64,000 bases of DNA. Source: Oscillatoria sp. SIO1A7. Lineage in GTDB: Bacteria; Cyanobacteriota; Cyanobacteriia; Cyanobacteriales; Laspinemataceae. The notes beneath the pieces were generated by a model. It searched no databases and was not told the DNA's origin. It saw only the letters and a program-made list of their open reading frames with translations. The number at the start of each line of letters is the position of its first letter. Within the stretch, counting starts at the first letter, position 1. Shown in pieces: positions 33,517 to 42,460 of the stretch. The stretch lies in the NCBI GenBank assembly GCA_010672965.1, contig JAAHFN010000024.1, positions 1-64,000 on the forward strand, written 5' to 3'. The translations under genes and the position numbers were made by a program.

Positions 33517-33921
33517 TTATTCTTCTTCTGTGCCTGCACTATCTTCTTCTTCAGCACTATCATTAAGTTGTTTAAGACGGATATGCTTGCGTCCCAGAGT
33601 AATTTCAAACTCGTCTCCCGGCTCCAGGTTCATCTGTTTGGTATAGGCCGCACCAATCAGCAAGTTACCGTTCGACTGAACCGTAATCCGATAGCTGGCG
33701 GTGCGCCCGCCATGCCCTTGGCCGTCAGAGCGGCTGTCTAAGTCTATACCCTCTGCTTCTATGAGGGCATTATAGAACTTCATCATGTTGACCCGTTCGA
33801 CCCCATTCTTGGTCTTACTGTAGTAGCCGCAGGCTTTAGCTTTTTCTTCTTTGCTGGTTTTGGACAGCTCGTTGACCTTTTTGAGAAGGGCTTCCCCGGT
33901 CAGAGGACTGGATGTAGTCAT
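33517..33921 (-). CDS. cyAbrB-family transcriptional regulator
   Basis: CyAbrB proteins are global DNA-binding regulators of carbon/nitrogen balance, hydrogenase and other genes in cyanobacteria. The 134-residue product starts with L-T-G-E-A-L-L-K-K-V and S-K-E-E-K-A-K-A-C-G-Y-Y-S-K-T-K-N-G, the cyanobacterial N-domain. The AbrB-like C-terminal barrel follows (Y-R-I-T-V-Q-S-N-G-N-L-L-I-G-A-A-Y-T-K-Q-M-N-L-E-P-G-D-E-F-E-I, G-R-K-H-I-R-L). The tail is acidic (E-E-E-D-S-A-G-T-E-E-E). It has its own hairpin terminator and is probably monocistronic. Confidence 0.95.
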   Translation of the reverse strand: MTTSSPLTGEALLKKVNELSKTSKEEKAKACGYYSKTKNGVERVNMMKFYNALIEAEGIDLDSRSDGQGHGGRTASYRITVQSNGNLLIGAAYTKQMNLEPGDEFEITLGRKHIRLKQLNDSAEEEDSAGTEEE

Positions 33922-34447
33922 ATATTTTCTACCTTATCGAATGCTTGCTTTCTACAACTGTATCATCGATCGCAGGCAATTGTTACCCCTATTGCCAATA
34001 AAAGTAAAAATTTTGGTACAAGGTCTCGCCAGAAAGCCCTCGTTGCTGTCAGACCGAACCAAAGCGGTAGGTAAGATAGATTTCGGCTCGCAAGGAGCGG
34101 ATTGAGTCCAACCCAAAGGAGTTGCTAATCTCGGATCGTTCGGAAGGGCGTTGGCCTACAGCCCCTACCCAGAATAGGTGTTATTGTCTTTTTGGCAAAT
34201 TCAGATACTATCAAATCCAAATAACAATTACCGCCCAATTGCCCTTGGGAGTAATGCTGGCATTGCTGCCTTAAGGTTGGAACGCAGCTACTCCAAGAAA
34301 TCTCGGGTGCTTGTGGAGGCAGGCAGGATATTAACAAGGATATTAGCTGGAAAGAATCTTGCCTGTCAATGGCTTTGGCCTGCTGGGCTCTCCTCACATC
34401 CTCTTAAAATAATAGAGAGTAGATTTTCAAAAGGGAGCATAGATTAG
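33922..34447. other. Intergenic region upstream of topoisomerase gene
   Basis: I see no gene in these 526 bases. It separates the divergent cyAbrB and topoisomerase genes and should carry both promoters. A GGGAGCAT segment precedes the topoisomerase ATG and can serve as ribosome-binding site. Confidence 0.5.
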
Positions 34448-36877
34448 ATGAAGCTGGTTCTAATTGAGTCGCCGGGGAAACGGGAAAAGTGGCAACAAAG
34501 CCTGGGACCTGGCTATAGAGTAATGGCAAGTATGGGTCATATAACAGAGCTAGCAAAGGATGGAGAAGATGCTCTAGGCTTTGATATGACTGGCGATCGC
34601 ATCAACTGTAGGTTTATCCCGCGAGGCTCCCGGGGCAAACAGGTCATTAAAGATCTAAAGCTTGCTGTTCGAGGAGCAAAGCAGGTATTATTTGCTACAG
34701 ACCCAGACCGGGAGGGGGAAATAATATCTTGGCATTTGGCGCGAGAACTGGGAGTAAACAACCCCCTGCGTGCGGTGGTTAGCGAAATTACCCCATCGGC
34801 GATAAAAAAAGCGATCGCAAGTCCGCGTCCCCTAGACCGGGATCTAGTGGCTGCTGCTTTAGGCCGAACCTGTTTGGATAAGCTAGTCGGGTTTCGCGGC
34901 TCTAAATTAGTCTGGTCTTTAAATAATGGTGCCAAATCCGTAGGCCGAGTTCAATCTGCCACGCTCCATATTTTATGCGAACGCGAACGAGAAATCCAGA
35001 GGTTCCGCCCGGAAGATTATTGGAGCGTTTGGATCGACTATGCTGAGGGGTTTAGAGCATTTTATGCTGGGAACGTTCCCGAAAATGAGATCTCTTCGGA
35101 AACAGAGGAAGGTGATGATTCCTCTGCCCTGCCTTCTGCAAGTAGCGATCGCCCCAGCCATCCCGAGGAAACAAACTCAGAAAAATCCGGCGATAAGGTT
35201 GAGCTTGGAGAGCGAGTGCTTTCACAATCTGAAGCAGATCGCTTGGTAGCCATTGCTCGAAGCTATCCGCATCAAGTAGCCAGCATTGCGGGTAAAGTTA
35301 CCTCCAAAAAACCGCCAGCAGCTTTTACAACCAGTTCTCTTCAACAAGCGGCGGGCGCTCGCCTAAAATGGAATCCAGAAAAAACCATGCAAGTGGCCCA
35401 AAAGCTCTACGAAGCTGGATACATTACTTATATGCGTACCGACAGTACCATACTCTCGGCGGAATTTTGTGCGGCAGTGCGGAGCTATCTAGAACAAACA
35501 GATCCCGACAACGGGAGCGATCGCGTCGCCAAGCATAAATCTTCCAAAGCTGCCCAAGAGGCTCACGAAGCTATTCGTCCCACAGAGGTTTTGCGGACGC
35601 CAGCAAAGATTAAGGCAGAAGTTAACGCGGAGCAAGCAGCTTTGTACGAGCTAATTTGGCTGCGGGCGATCGCTGCCAATTGTCGCAATGCCGAGTTGCT
35701 CAAAACTAAAGTTATTACTCAATCCGGTAGCGTCTATTGGCAAGCCTATGGAAGACTGTTGCAGTTTGAAGGCTATCTCAAATATTGGCGAGACTTAGGC
35801 AGCGATCGGGTGCTTCCTACCCTGCAACGGGGACAACGGCTAACCCTCAAAGAAGCCGGTGCCGATAAGAAGCAGACCCAGCCACCTCCTCGCTACACGG
35901 AGCCAAAGCTAATTCAAACTATGGAGCGCTTGGGAATTGGCAGACCTTCGACCTATGCACCTACGGTTAAAACCCTCAAGGCCCGCGATTATGTCAAGCT
36001 GGTAAAAGGGAAATTGCAGCCCACGCAATTGGGCATGGAAGTAGATGAATTTTTGGGGCGGGCGCTGCCAGAATTAATTCAAGCTGATTTTACCGCCGAG
36101 ATGGAAAAGTCTCTAGATGCGATCGCATCTGGCAACCTAGATTGGCAGCAATACTTAACCCGCTGGAACCGCGAGTATTTTGAACCAGCCTTAAAAAAGG
36201 CCCGCAATGTTATAGCCGTCACCCCTCAAAGCTATTCCCCCAGACCCGTTTCCGAACCCGTTTCCGAAGTCTTTTCCGAACCCGCCGCGATTTCATGTCC
36301 TAACTGCGGCAAGCAAATGGTCAAAGTGCCCTCTAAGTCCAAAAAGCTCCAAGCCAATCATTTTCTATCCTGCGACAAGAGCCAGGGCGGTTGCGGCACC
36401 GTGATGTTCTGGAATGCTAGGGGGCGCTGCTACGAGCTGCCTTATTCCCAATCTAAAGCCCAATCTCAGACTCAAAATAAGCCCCAATCTCAAGCCAAAT
36501 CTAAGACCCTATCTAAAACACCATCTCAGACGAAAACTAAAACTAAATCGACAATCCAATCGAAGGCTAAATCTAAGACCCAATCTAAAACCAAATCTAA
36601 GACTCAATCTAAAACTCAATCTAAGGCCAAGGTAAAAACAGGAGCTAAGCCGCAATACCAAGCTAGCTCTCCATCCTCTTGCGACTTGACCACCCATCCC
36701 TGTCCGGTCTGTGGCCTACCTCTCGAAGAATACCAATATCAAGACAAGAAGACTGGCAAGGAGAAAAGTATGCTGCGCTGCTCCAATCCTGATAATCGCT
36801 ATAATTCTTGCCAAAAAGTAGCCTTCTTTTGGACTTCTAGAAAGCATTGGTGGAGTCCTACCTTTGGAGAACTTTAA
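34448..36877 (+). CDS. topA: Type IA DNA topoisomerase
   Basis: The enzyme relaxes negative supercoils by single-strand passage. The 809-residue product has a TOPRIM domain (V-L-I-E-S-P-G-K at residue 4, F-A-T-D-P-D-R-E-G-E near 85), the cap domains, the active-site Tyr in G-Y-I-T-Y-M-R-T-D-S (near 325), and G-I-G-R-P-S-T-Y-A near 498. Two zinc ribbons at the C-terminus (C-P-N-C-G-K, C-P-V-C-G-L) flank a 70-residue Lys/Ser/Gln/Thr linker made of K-S-K-T-Q-S-type repeats. An acidic, Ser/Glu-rich insert (residues 210-255) interrupts the cap. Its divergence from standard TopA suggests it may be the second type IA enzyme some cyanobacteria carry rather than the main one. Confidence 0.92.
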   Translation: MKLVLIESPGKREKWQQSLGPGYRVMASMGHITELAKDGEDALGFDMTGDRINCRFIPRGSRGKQVIKDLKLAVRGAKQVLFATDPDREGEIISWHLARELGVNNPLRAVVSEITPSAIKKAIASPRPLDRDLVAAALGRTCLDKLVGFRGSKLVWSLNNGAKSVGRVQSATLHILCEREREIQRFRPEDYWSVWIDYAEGFRAFYAGNVPENEISSETEEGDDSSALPSASSDRPSHPEETNSEKSGDKVELGERVLSQSEADRLVAIARSYPHQVASIAGKVTSKKPPAAFTTSSLQQAAGARLKWNPEKTMQVAQKLYEAGYITYMRTDSTILSAEFCAAVRSYLEQTDPDNGSDRVAKHKSSKAAQEAHEAIRPTEVLRTPAKIKAEVNAEQAALYELIWLRAIAANCRNAELLKTKVITQSGSVYWQAYGRLLQFEGYLKYWRDLGSDRVLPTLQRGQRLTLKEAGADKKQTQPPPRYTEPKLIQTMERLGIGRPSTYAPTVKTLKARDYVKLVKGKLQPTQLGMEVDEFLGRALPELIQADFTAEMEKSLDAIASGNLDWQQYLTRWNREYFEPALKKARNVIAVTPQSYSPRPVSEPVSEVFSEPAAISCPNCGKQMVKVPSKSKKLQANHFLSCDKSQGGCGTVMFWNARGRCYELPYSQSKAQSQTQNKPQSQAKSKTLSKTPSQTKTKTKSTIQSKAKSKTQSKTKSKTQSKTQSKAKVKTGAKPQYQASSPSSCDLTTHPCPVCGLPLEEYQYQDKKTGKEKSMLRCSNPDNRYNSCQKVAFFWTSRKHWWSPTFGEL

Positions 36878-37048
36878 GGGTATGGGGAGCCGAAGTCCCA
36901 TGTTGTTGTCCTACCACCCGCCGCGCTAGGGTCAGTAGGCAAGGCAGAGCGATCGGGCCTTTTGTTAAATTTAAAAAATTGGAGGCGATCGCTCCTTGGA
37001 CTACAGTACAATTGATGGTTAAAGTAAGTAACTTTTTAAATTAAAATC

Positions 37049-38224
37049 GTGCGAACGATTGAGGAAATAAACGACAAAATAAGCCACAACAGCGTGGTGG
37101 TCTGGACAGTTGAAGAACTAAAGGCTCGCGTCGCTAATAGCAGCGTGGCTGAAGTTGCCAAAAAAGTCGATGTGGTAACCGTCGGCACTTTTGAGCCGAT
37201 GGAGTCTTCCGGCGCGATTCTTAACTTGGGTCACACCGACCCGCCCATTAAAATCCGGCGCTGCTGGTTGGATGGCGTTTTGGCTTACACTGGCTTTGGT
37301 GCCGTGGATTTGTATCTCGGTGCTACCCAAGTGGCGGAAAAGGGAGAAGAAAACCGAGAACGAGGTGGGGGACATGTAATTGAAGACCTCATCGCGGGCA
37401 AGCCAGTGCAGTTGCGAGGCATCGGCCAAGTAACCGATTGCTATCCAAGGGCATCATTGGAAACGACGATTAGCCTGGATACGATTAACCAGTTTTACTT
37501 ATTTAACCCACGGAATCTATACCAAAATTTTATTGTGGGGGTTAATGGAGGCGATCGCCCCTTATTTACCTACTTAGGTCCCCTACAACCTAACTTGGGC
37601 AATGCGGTCTATTCCAACACTGGCGCTCTTTGCCCTCTCTTGAACGATCCAGAAATGAGATTGATTGGTATTGGCAGCCGTATCTTTCTAGGCGGCGGGA
37701 TTGGCTATGTTACCTGGGAAGGCACTCAACATTTCCCCAAACAAAAACGCCTACCCAATAAAACGCCTATCGGTCCGGCTGCCACTTTGGCCTTAATTGG
37801 CGATGCGAAGCAGATGAACCCCAAATGGGTTCGGGGTTGCTACTTCAAAAACTACGGACCCTCCTTAATGCTGGGCGTTGGCCTTGCTCTGCCCATTTTG
37901 GACGAAGAAGCAGTCCTGCGATGCGCCGTAAAAGACGAAGACATTGTAGCTCCAGTGGTCGATTTCTCCATTCCCCGAAGGGTTCGCCCTACCTTTGGCC
38001 TGGTCAGCTATGCCCAGTTAAAGAGAGGTCGCATTAAGATTGAGGGCAAACCCGTGCGGGTTGCCCCCCTGGCTAGTATCTACCTGTCTCGTCAAGTGGC
38101 TTCTGTGTTGAAACAATGGATTCAATCTGGCCAATTTACCTTGACCGAGCCAGTAGCCCCCATTCCGATGGATAGAGCTTTTTTACCCCAAAATATTTGG
38201 GGTTCTCAGATTAGCCTAGACTAA
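37049..38224 (+). CDS. Homocysteine biosynthesis protein (DUF39/HcyBio family)
   Basis: Family members are linked to making homocysteine by sulfide addition to aspartate semialdehyde, mainly in methanogens and other anaerobes. The 391-residue product begins (GTG) R-T-I-E-E-I-N-D-K-I, then has V-D-V-V-T-V-G-T-F-E-P-M-E-S-S-G-A, N-L-G-H-T-D-P-P-I-K-I, Y-S-N-T-G-A-L-C-P-L, G-I-G-S-R-I-F-L-G-G-G-I-G-Y-V-T-W-E-G-T-Q-H and M-L-G-V-G-L-A-L-P-I-L-D-E-E, all in family order. The Cys in A-L-C-P-L is a candidate catalytic residue. No NIL-domain ferredoxin partner lies beside it. Its role in an aerobic phototroph is not clear. Confidence 0.85.
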   Translation: MRTIEEINDKISHNSVVVWTVEELKARVANSSVAEVAKKVDVVTVGTFEPMESSGAILNLGHTDPPIKIRRCWLDGVLAYTGFGAVDLYLGATQVAEKGEENRERGGGHVIEDLIAGKPVQLRGIGQVTDCYPRASLETTISLDTINQFYLFNPRNLYQNFIVGVNGGDRPLFTYLGPLQPNLGNAVYSNTGALCPLLNDPEMRLIGIGSRIFLGGGIGYVTWEGTQHFPKQKRLPNKTPIGPAATLALIGDAKQMNPKWVRGCYFKNYGPSLMLGVGLALPILDEEAVLRCAVKDEDIVAPVVDFSIPRRVRPTFGLVSYAQLKRGRIKIEGKPVRVAPLASIYLSRQVASVLKQWIQSGQFTLTEPVAPIPMDRAFLPQNIWGSQISLD

Positions 38225-38286
38225 CAGATTGGGGAACTATAATTTTATGCTTTAGATTCGATACAGATCTTCTAAAATATAAAATT

Positions 38287-39441
38287 TTATCCCTCACTGC
38301 CAGTCCTTGACTCCTTACGCTTGGGCGGGGAAGGCTTGAATCCTTCTGGGCGACCCGAGGGCGAATAAGGTTTCTTGGGCGGCCGAGATTTTGAATAAGA
38401 ACCTCGCTTCCCTTTGCGCATGGGCTTGCGCCTTGAGGGGAGCATACCCATATCGTTCCCCTGCATTACGACTAGATCGTTGCCCTCGCGGCGAACGTGA
38501 AAATCCCAGAAATGACCGACTGCTTTACCTTCTAATGTTCCAGAGAGTTTTAACTTGAAAAACTTTGGTTTATCAGAAGACTTGCGGGCAGACTGCTTGA
38601 TTTTGACTATGAGATATCCTCGATCTTGGGATTGAAACACTACCTCACCTCGAATCGAGAAATAGCCATCTTCAAGGGGCATGGCGGCGATCGCTGTTTT
38701 CTCAGACTCTTTATCGGATGGGTCGGACTCTTTGCCAGATGGGCCTGGTTCTGGATCTGGTTGAGACTCATCGGTCACCTCCCCTGGCGTCGGGGTTGGC
38801 TCTTTGAGTTGATTCAGATTTTCTGGCTCCCAAACCCCCATAATTTGGGCGTGTAAGTTGCCTTCTTTCTGTCTAGTGCGAGGATAGACTACCCAAAGGT
38901 GATTTTCTTCCAAATTCAGGTGGTTTTTCACCAAACTCATAATCCGACCTAACAGAACCGCATTAATTTCAGCTCCATCTGGCGGTATCAAATCCCCCTT
39001 GGTGAATTGCTGGTCTGATGGCACATAGCGAGCCTTGACCAAGCCAATGGCCCTGTATTGCCTCGGTTCTGAAGGCGGTGAAATGGGATGATTCGGCCAT
39101 GCCTCTAAATCTTCTTCATTCTCTTGGCCTTCTTCAAGGCTTACTGTAGGGTTTGACTCCCCTTGAGAACCTTGACTGGGATCTGTTGGTTTTGGCTCAT
39201 CCTCAAAACTGTTACTGGACTCTTCTGGCTCTCCTGGAGGTTGCTCCTCGGGACCGTCAATCTCTGCGATCGGCGGTGACTCCGCAGGTTCCTCTGGGAG
39301 ATCTGACGGTTTCTCTGCCAGCTCTGGTGACTGAGGCTGGCTTGCAGTATCTGGCGGTTTCCCTGCCAGCTCAGATTCCTGAGACTGACTGGATTGATTG
39401 GACTTTGCTGATTCGGACAACTCATTCGGAGAGGAATTCAT
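38287..39441 (-). CDS. Hypothetical protein with disordered acidic N-half
   Basis: The function is unknown. The 384-residue product has a long Pro/Glu/Ser-rich N-terminal half (residues 1-125) with repeats such as S-P-E-L-A-E-K-P-S-D and E-E-P-A-E-S-P-P. A middle domain (about 130-210) contains R-Q-Y-R-A-I-G-L-V-K-A-R-Y-V-P and V-Y-P-R-T-R-Q-K-E-G. A second compact domain (about 258-330) contains G-Y-F-S-I-R-G-E-V-V-F-Q-S and F-F-K-L-K-L-S-G-T-L-E-G. A Lys/Arg/Pro-rich tail (R-K-P-M-R-K-G-K-R, P-P-K-K-P-Y-S-P) ends the protein. The acidic head and basic tail suggest nucleic acid or protein binding. I recall related cyanobacterial proteins of unknown role. Confidence 0.75.
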   Translation of the reverse strand: MNSSPNELSESAKSNQSSQSQESELAGKPPDTASQPQSPELAEKPSDLPEEPAESPPIAEIDGPEEQPPGEPEESSNSFEDEPKPTDPSQGSQGESNPTVSLEEGQENEEDLEAWPNHPISPPSEPRQYRAIGLVKARYVPSDQQFTKGDLIPPDGAEINAVLLGRIMSLVKNHLNLEENHLWVVYPRTRQKEGNLHAQIMGVWEPENLNQLKEPTPTPGEVTDESQPDPEPGPSGKESDPSDKESEKTAIAAMPLEDGYFSIRGEVVFQSQDRGYLIVKIKQSARKSSDKPKFFKLKLSGTLEGKAVGHFWDFHVRREGNDLVVMQGNDMGMLPSRRKPMRKGKRGSYSKSRPPKKPYSPSGRPEGFKPSPPKRKESRTGSEG

Positions 39442-40521
39442 AAAACCTCCTTAGCGGCGGAGACACATCCCCCTAGACCTTGCAGTGCAGATGCTTTTGG
39501 CCATCGGTCTCGATATTGCAATGCCCCTTTAGCAAGGGGGTTGATTGCGAACGAGCCCGATGGCCACCCTCCCAATCGGATCCCTATAATAAGGTCGCAT
39601 AGAGGAATAACTCTCACATCTACCTTGAGGTTAGGACTGCTGGGCATCAGTCTGTTTATTTTACAGAATCCACGGCCAATACGGGAAAATCCGTATAGTT
39701 TCTGTTGTGGTTCGGACAAAAAACATACTTAGCCCCTTTTTAATGTTATACATATTTGCTCGTACTAGCAAAGGGGTTGCCATTTTTACTTTTGAGTTCT
39801 AGTACATATTGAGCCACCCAGACTATTTCTGCTTCGAGTTCTCACAAGCTCCCTCCATGTATATAATTCCTGCAAAAATAAGCGAGCCCTTGCCCCTCAG
39901 TCATCTAAGAGTGCGAGTACAGCACTGCCTTTGCACGGAACCTATTTTTCTATTTTTGAGCTTGGAAGCGGCATACTGGCTTTAATTTCTACTTCTAGTG
40001 AAGCTTTGAGCCTCTCTTTGTCTTGCACTACCGAGGTGACTGATGCGAGTTAACTTGGAGTAAAACCTCTATCGCAGGCATATAGTAGCATATTTTCGTA
40101 AATATTTTTCGCTGCGATCGCACCTTTTTAAAGGGTTTTAAAAATTATTGCAATATACTTTACGAGCGACCTTTATTTTTTTATAATTTTTACAAAATTT
40201 TTATAAAAATTAATAATTTATTAGCTCTAATCTTAGCAACCTGCTAATCCAAAGTAACCTGACAATATATTTTGTATCTTATAACATCGCAGGTTTGAAC
40301 CTTCCCACAGTTCCCACAGTTCCCACAGTTCCCACAGTTCCCACAGTTCCCACAGTTCCCACAGTTCCTACAGTTCCCACCCTCCCACAGCTCCCACACT
40401 GGGCTACCCGATCGCTCCGCTGTGAAATGCTCCCGTCAAAGCAGTCTGGAAGCAATCCGGACACAAGCCAAGTGGAGAGCGAATTTCTTTTGGTGGTTCA
40501 TAATGTCAATAGAGTTTTGCA
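39442..40521. other. 1.1-kb non-coding region, AT-rich
   Basis: I see no supported gene. The first 280 bases carry a weak open frame on the minus strand that I do not call. From 39720 to 40300 the sequence is ordinary to AT-rich (TTTATAAAAATT-type runs at 40170-40215). It ends with the TTCCCACAG array at 40302-40373 and the leader of the TPR gene. A regulatory role for this long leader is possible but nothing specific is visible. Confidence 0.5.
40302..40400. repeat. 9-bp TTCCCACAG tandem array
   Basis: Seven exact and one variant copy (TTCCTACAG) of TTCCCACAG run from 40302 to 40373 and then degrade into CTCCCACAC. It lies about 120 bases upstream of the TPR gene. The unit is a multiple of three, so open frames (P-T-V repeats) run through it, but they are not genes. 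Confidence 0.92.
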
Positions 40522-41463
40522 ATGAGCGTCAAAATCGTGTCAAAAAAGAGCAATCGCTGGATCGTTAATTTCATGATGGCGGTGGGGCTAATCGCCTTTT
40601 TGGGGTTGGGAACCTTACCCTTTTGGAATATGCCGAAGGAAACCGCAGGGGGGAGTAGTGCCATCACCCCTGCTAGCGCCCAAGACAATTCTTTGGAGCG
40701 GGAAAAGCTTGAAGCGGAGGCCAGAGGGTACGAGCTGGTGGTACAACGAGAGCCGGGGAACGCAACAGCACTTCGGGGCCTGTTAGACACAAAGTTAAAG
40801 CTGAATGATTTGCCTGGAGTAATAGCAGCTCTAGAAAAATTGGTAGAGCTGAAGCCAGAACAAAAGGATTATCCTATATTGCTAGCTCAAGCGAAGCAGC
40901 AAAATGGCGATCGCGAAGGGGCCGCTGCTGTCTATCGCCAAATACTAGCCGCCTCGCCGGGAAATGTTAAGGCTTTGCAAGGACTGGTCAATCTGCTCCT
41001 AGTGGAAAACAGCCCAGAAGCGGCAATTGGATTGCTTTCAGACACTCTAAAAGCTGCGGAACAAACTAACCAGATTGAGCCGGGAAGCGTAAATGTGGTT
41101 TCTGTTCGGGTGATTTTGGGAGAGGTCTATGCATCCCTAGGACGCTATGCCGAGGCGATAGCTACCTATGACGAAGCAAGCAAAGCCGACCCTCAAGACT
41201 TCCGTCCCTTACTGGGTAAAGCTATCGTTCTCCAGAAACAGGGCAAAATCGAAGAAGCGAGCCCTCTGTTCGCTAGCGCCACTGAATTGGCTCCTTCACA
41301 GTATCGCGATCGCATCCTTGAACTGGCTCAAACACCGGAGCCTCAAGGTAGCGAGGCCACTACCGAGACCAGCGAAACTGAGGCCACCGAAAGCGAGGCC
41401 ACTACCGAGGTCACCGAAACCGAGGCCACTACCGAGGCCACCGAAACCGAGGTATCTGAATAA
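40522..41463 (+). CDS. Membrane-anchored TPR protein
   Basis: The 313-residue product has a short cytoplasmic start, one transmembrane helix (about residues 14-33; M-M-A-V-G-L-I-A-F-L-G-L) and then four to five TPR units (about 62-270; Y-E-L-V-V-Q-R-E-P-G-N-A-T-A-L, Y-R-Q-I-L-A-A-S-P-G-N-V-K-A-L, L-G-R-Y-A-E-A-I-A-T-Y-D-E-A). A tail of E-A-T-T-E-T-x-E-T-E repeats follows (about 277-313). TPRs bind partner proteins; the partner is unknown. The tail is encoded by an expanding GAGGCCACTACC repeat and is probably variable. Confidence 0.88.
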   Translation: MSVKIVSKKSNRWIVNFMMAVGLIAFLGLGTLPFWNMPKETAGGSSAITPASAQDNSLEREKLEAEARGYELVVQREPGNATALRGLLDTKLKLNDLPGVIAALEKLVELKPEQKDYPILLAQAKQQNGDREGAAAVYRQILAASPGNVKALQGLVNLLLVENSPEAAIGLLSDTLKAAEQTNQIEPGSVNVVSVRVILGEVYASLGRYAEAIATYDEASKADPQDFRPLLGKAIVLQKQGKIEEASPLFASATELAPSQYRDRILELAQTPEPQGSEATTETSETEATESEATTEVTETEATTEATETEVSE

Positions 41464-41657
41464 CTGACATCGGGAATTGGGAATCGGGAATCGGGCAAGC
41501 GGGCATTGGGCATTGGGCATTGGGCATGGAAGACTTGGACCTGGGATAAATTTGCTGCCCCGCCCCCTGCCCGCTTGCTCCCCCGCTCCCCTGCCAAGAC
41601 AGCCTCTTGCCATGCCCTATGCTTGTCGGCCCTATGCCCGCTTGCCCATATTATTTT

Positions 41658-41972
41658 TCAGCTTGCAGCCCGAGCCGCTTTGGAACTTCTGACCTTGCGG
41701 CTTCCCTCTGACTTCGCTTCTGACTCCGGGTCCGTTGCTCTTAGCTCAATGTGATTGAGTAGGGTGGTGACGAAGGCAAATAGTAGAAAAGGAATTGATA
41801 GCACCAGAATGAGGCCAACGGTGACTAGGGCATAGAGTTGGCGATCGCTACTCCACAAAGCTAGAGAAGATGCCAAGCTCAGGAAAATCACAATTAACCA
41901 AATAATGATTTGTCCGTAAATATCCCCAAACGTTAGGGTGCAAGCAAAGCGATATTTTTGAATCTCGTTCAT
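41658..41972 (-). CDS. Small two-helix membrane protein
   Basis: The function is unknown. The 104-residue product starts M-N-E-I-Q-K-Y-R-F-A-C-T-L-T-F-G-D-I-Y-G-Q and has two transmembrane segments (about 22-41 and 51-71), with a charged C-terminal tail (A-T-D-P-E-S-E-A-K-S-E-G). A similar small membrane protein is, as I recall, found in other cyanobacteria. It is isolated from its neighbours by repeats. Confidence 0.7.
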   Translation of the reverse strand: MNEIQKYRFACTLTFGDIYGQIIIWLIVIFLSLASSLALWSSDRQLYALVTVGLILVLSIPFLLFAFVTTLLNHIELRATDPESEAKSEGSRKVRSSKAARAAS

Positions 41973-42460
41973 AGCTTCCCTGGCAACATGGGTTTAAGGC
42001 TCTAGCTTAATCCCGTAACAGCCTTTTTGACGATTTTTGAATATTTTTTAACGGTTTGCAACATTTCTTTGCAATTTCACTCTTTGCTCGGCTCGGGTTG
42101 TTTCGGTCCGCTGGCTTTTGTAGGGTGTGGGGTGTAGGGTGTGGGGTGTGGGTGTGGGGGAGACATGGGGATATGGGGATATGGGGACATGGGGGTGTGG
42201 GAAGGTGTGGAGTGGGAGGCCGCCTTGCCCCTTCGGGGCGGCTACCCTACGAGGTGTGGGAGGTGGGAAGGACTAGAAGTGAAAATCTCCCCTCTCTCCC
42301 CACACCCAATTCCGCTCTTCCCAATTCCGCTCTTCCCAATTCCCAATACCTAGTGCCGCTGCGCTCCATGTCTCAAGGTAATAAGTCTCAAGGTAATAAT
42401 GCCTTTGTACCCTTGTTTTGAACCACAAGAGAGCTGGTGGGTTATTTCTGCCGCGCTGCA
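41973..42460. other. Repeat-rich intergenic region
   Basis: There is no gene. It contains GTGTGGGGTGTG and GGGGATATGGGGA arrays (42120-42210), CCCCACACCCAATTCCGCTC repeats (42298-42345), and a copy of the GTGCCGCTGCGC ... GCCGCGCTGCAC element (42350-42465) that matches 19195-19300. Confidence 0.7.

Noticed and set aside
40302-40400. CRISPR array
   Set aside because: Units are 9 bp head to tail without spacers; the GGGCATT arrays are rejected for the same reason. No cas genes are seen.
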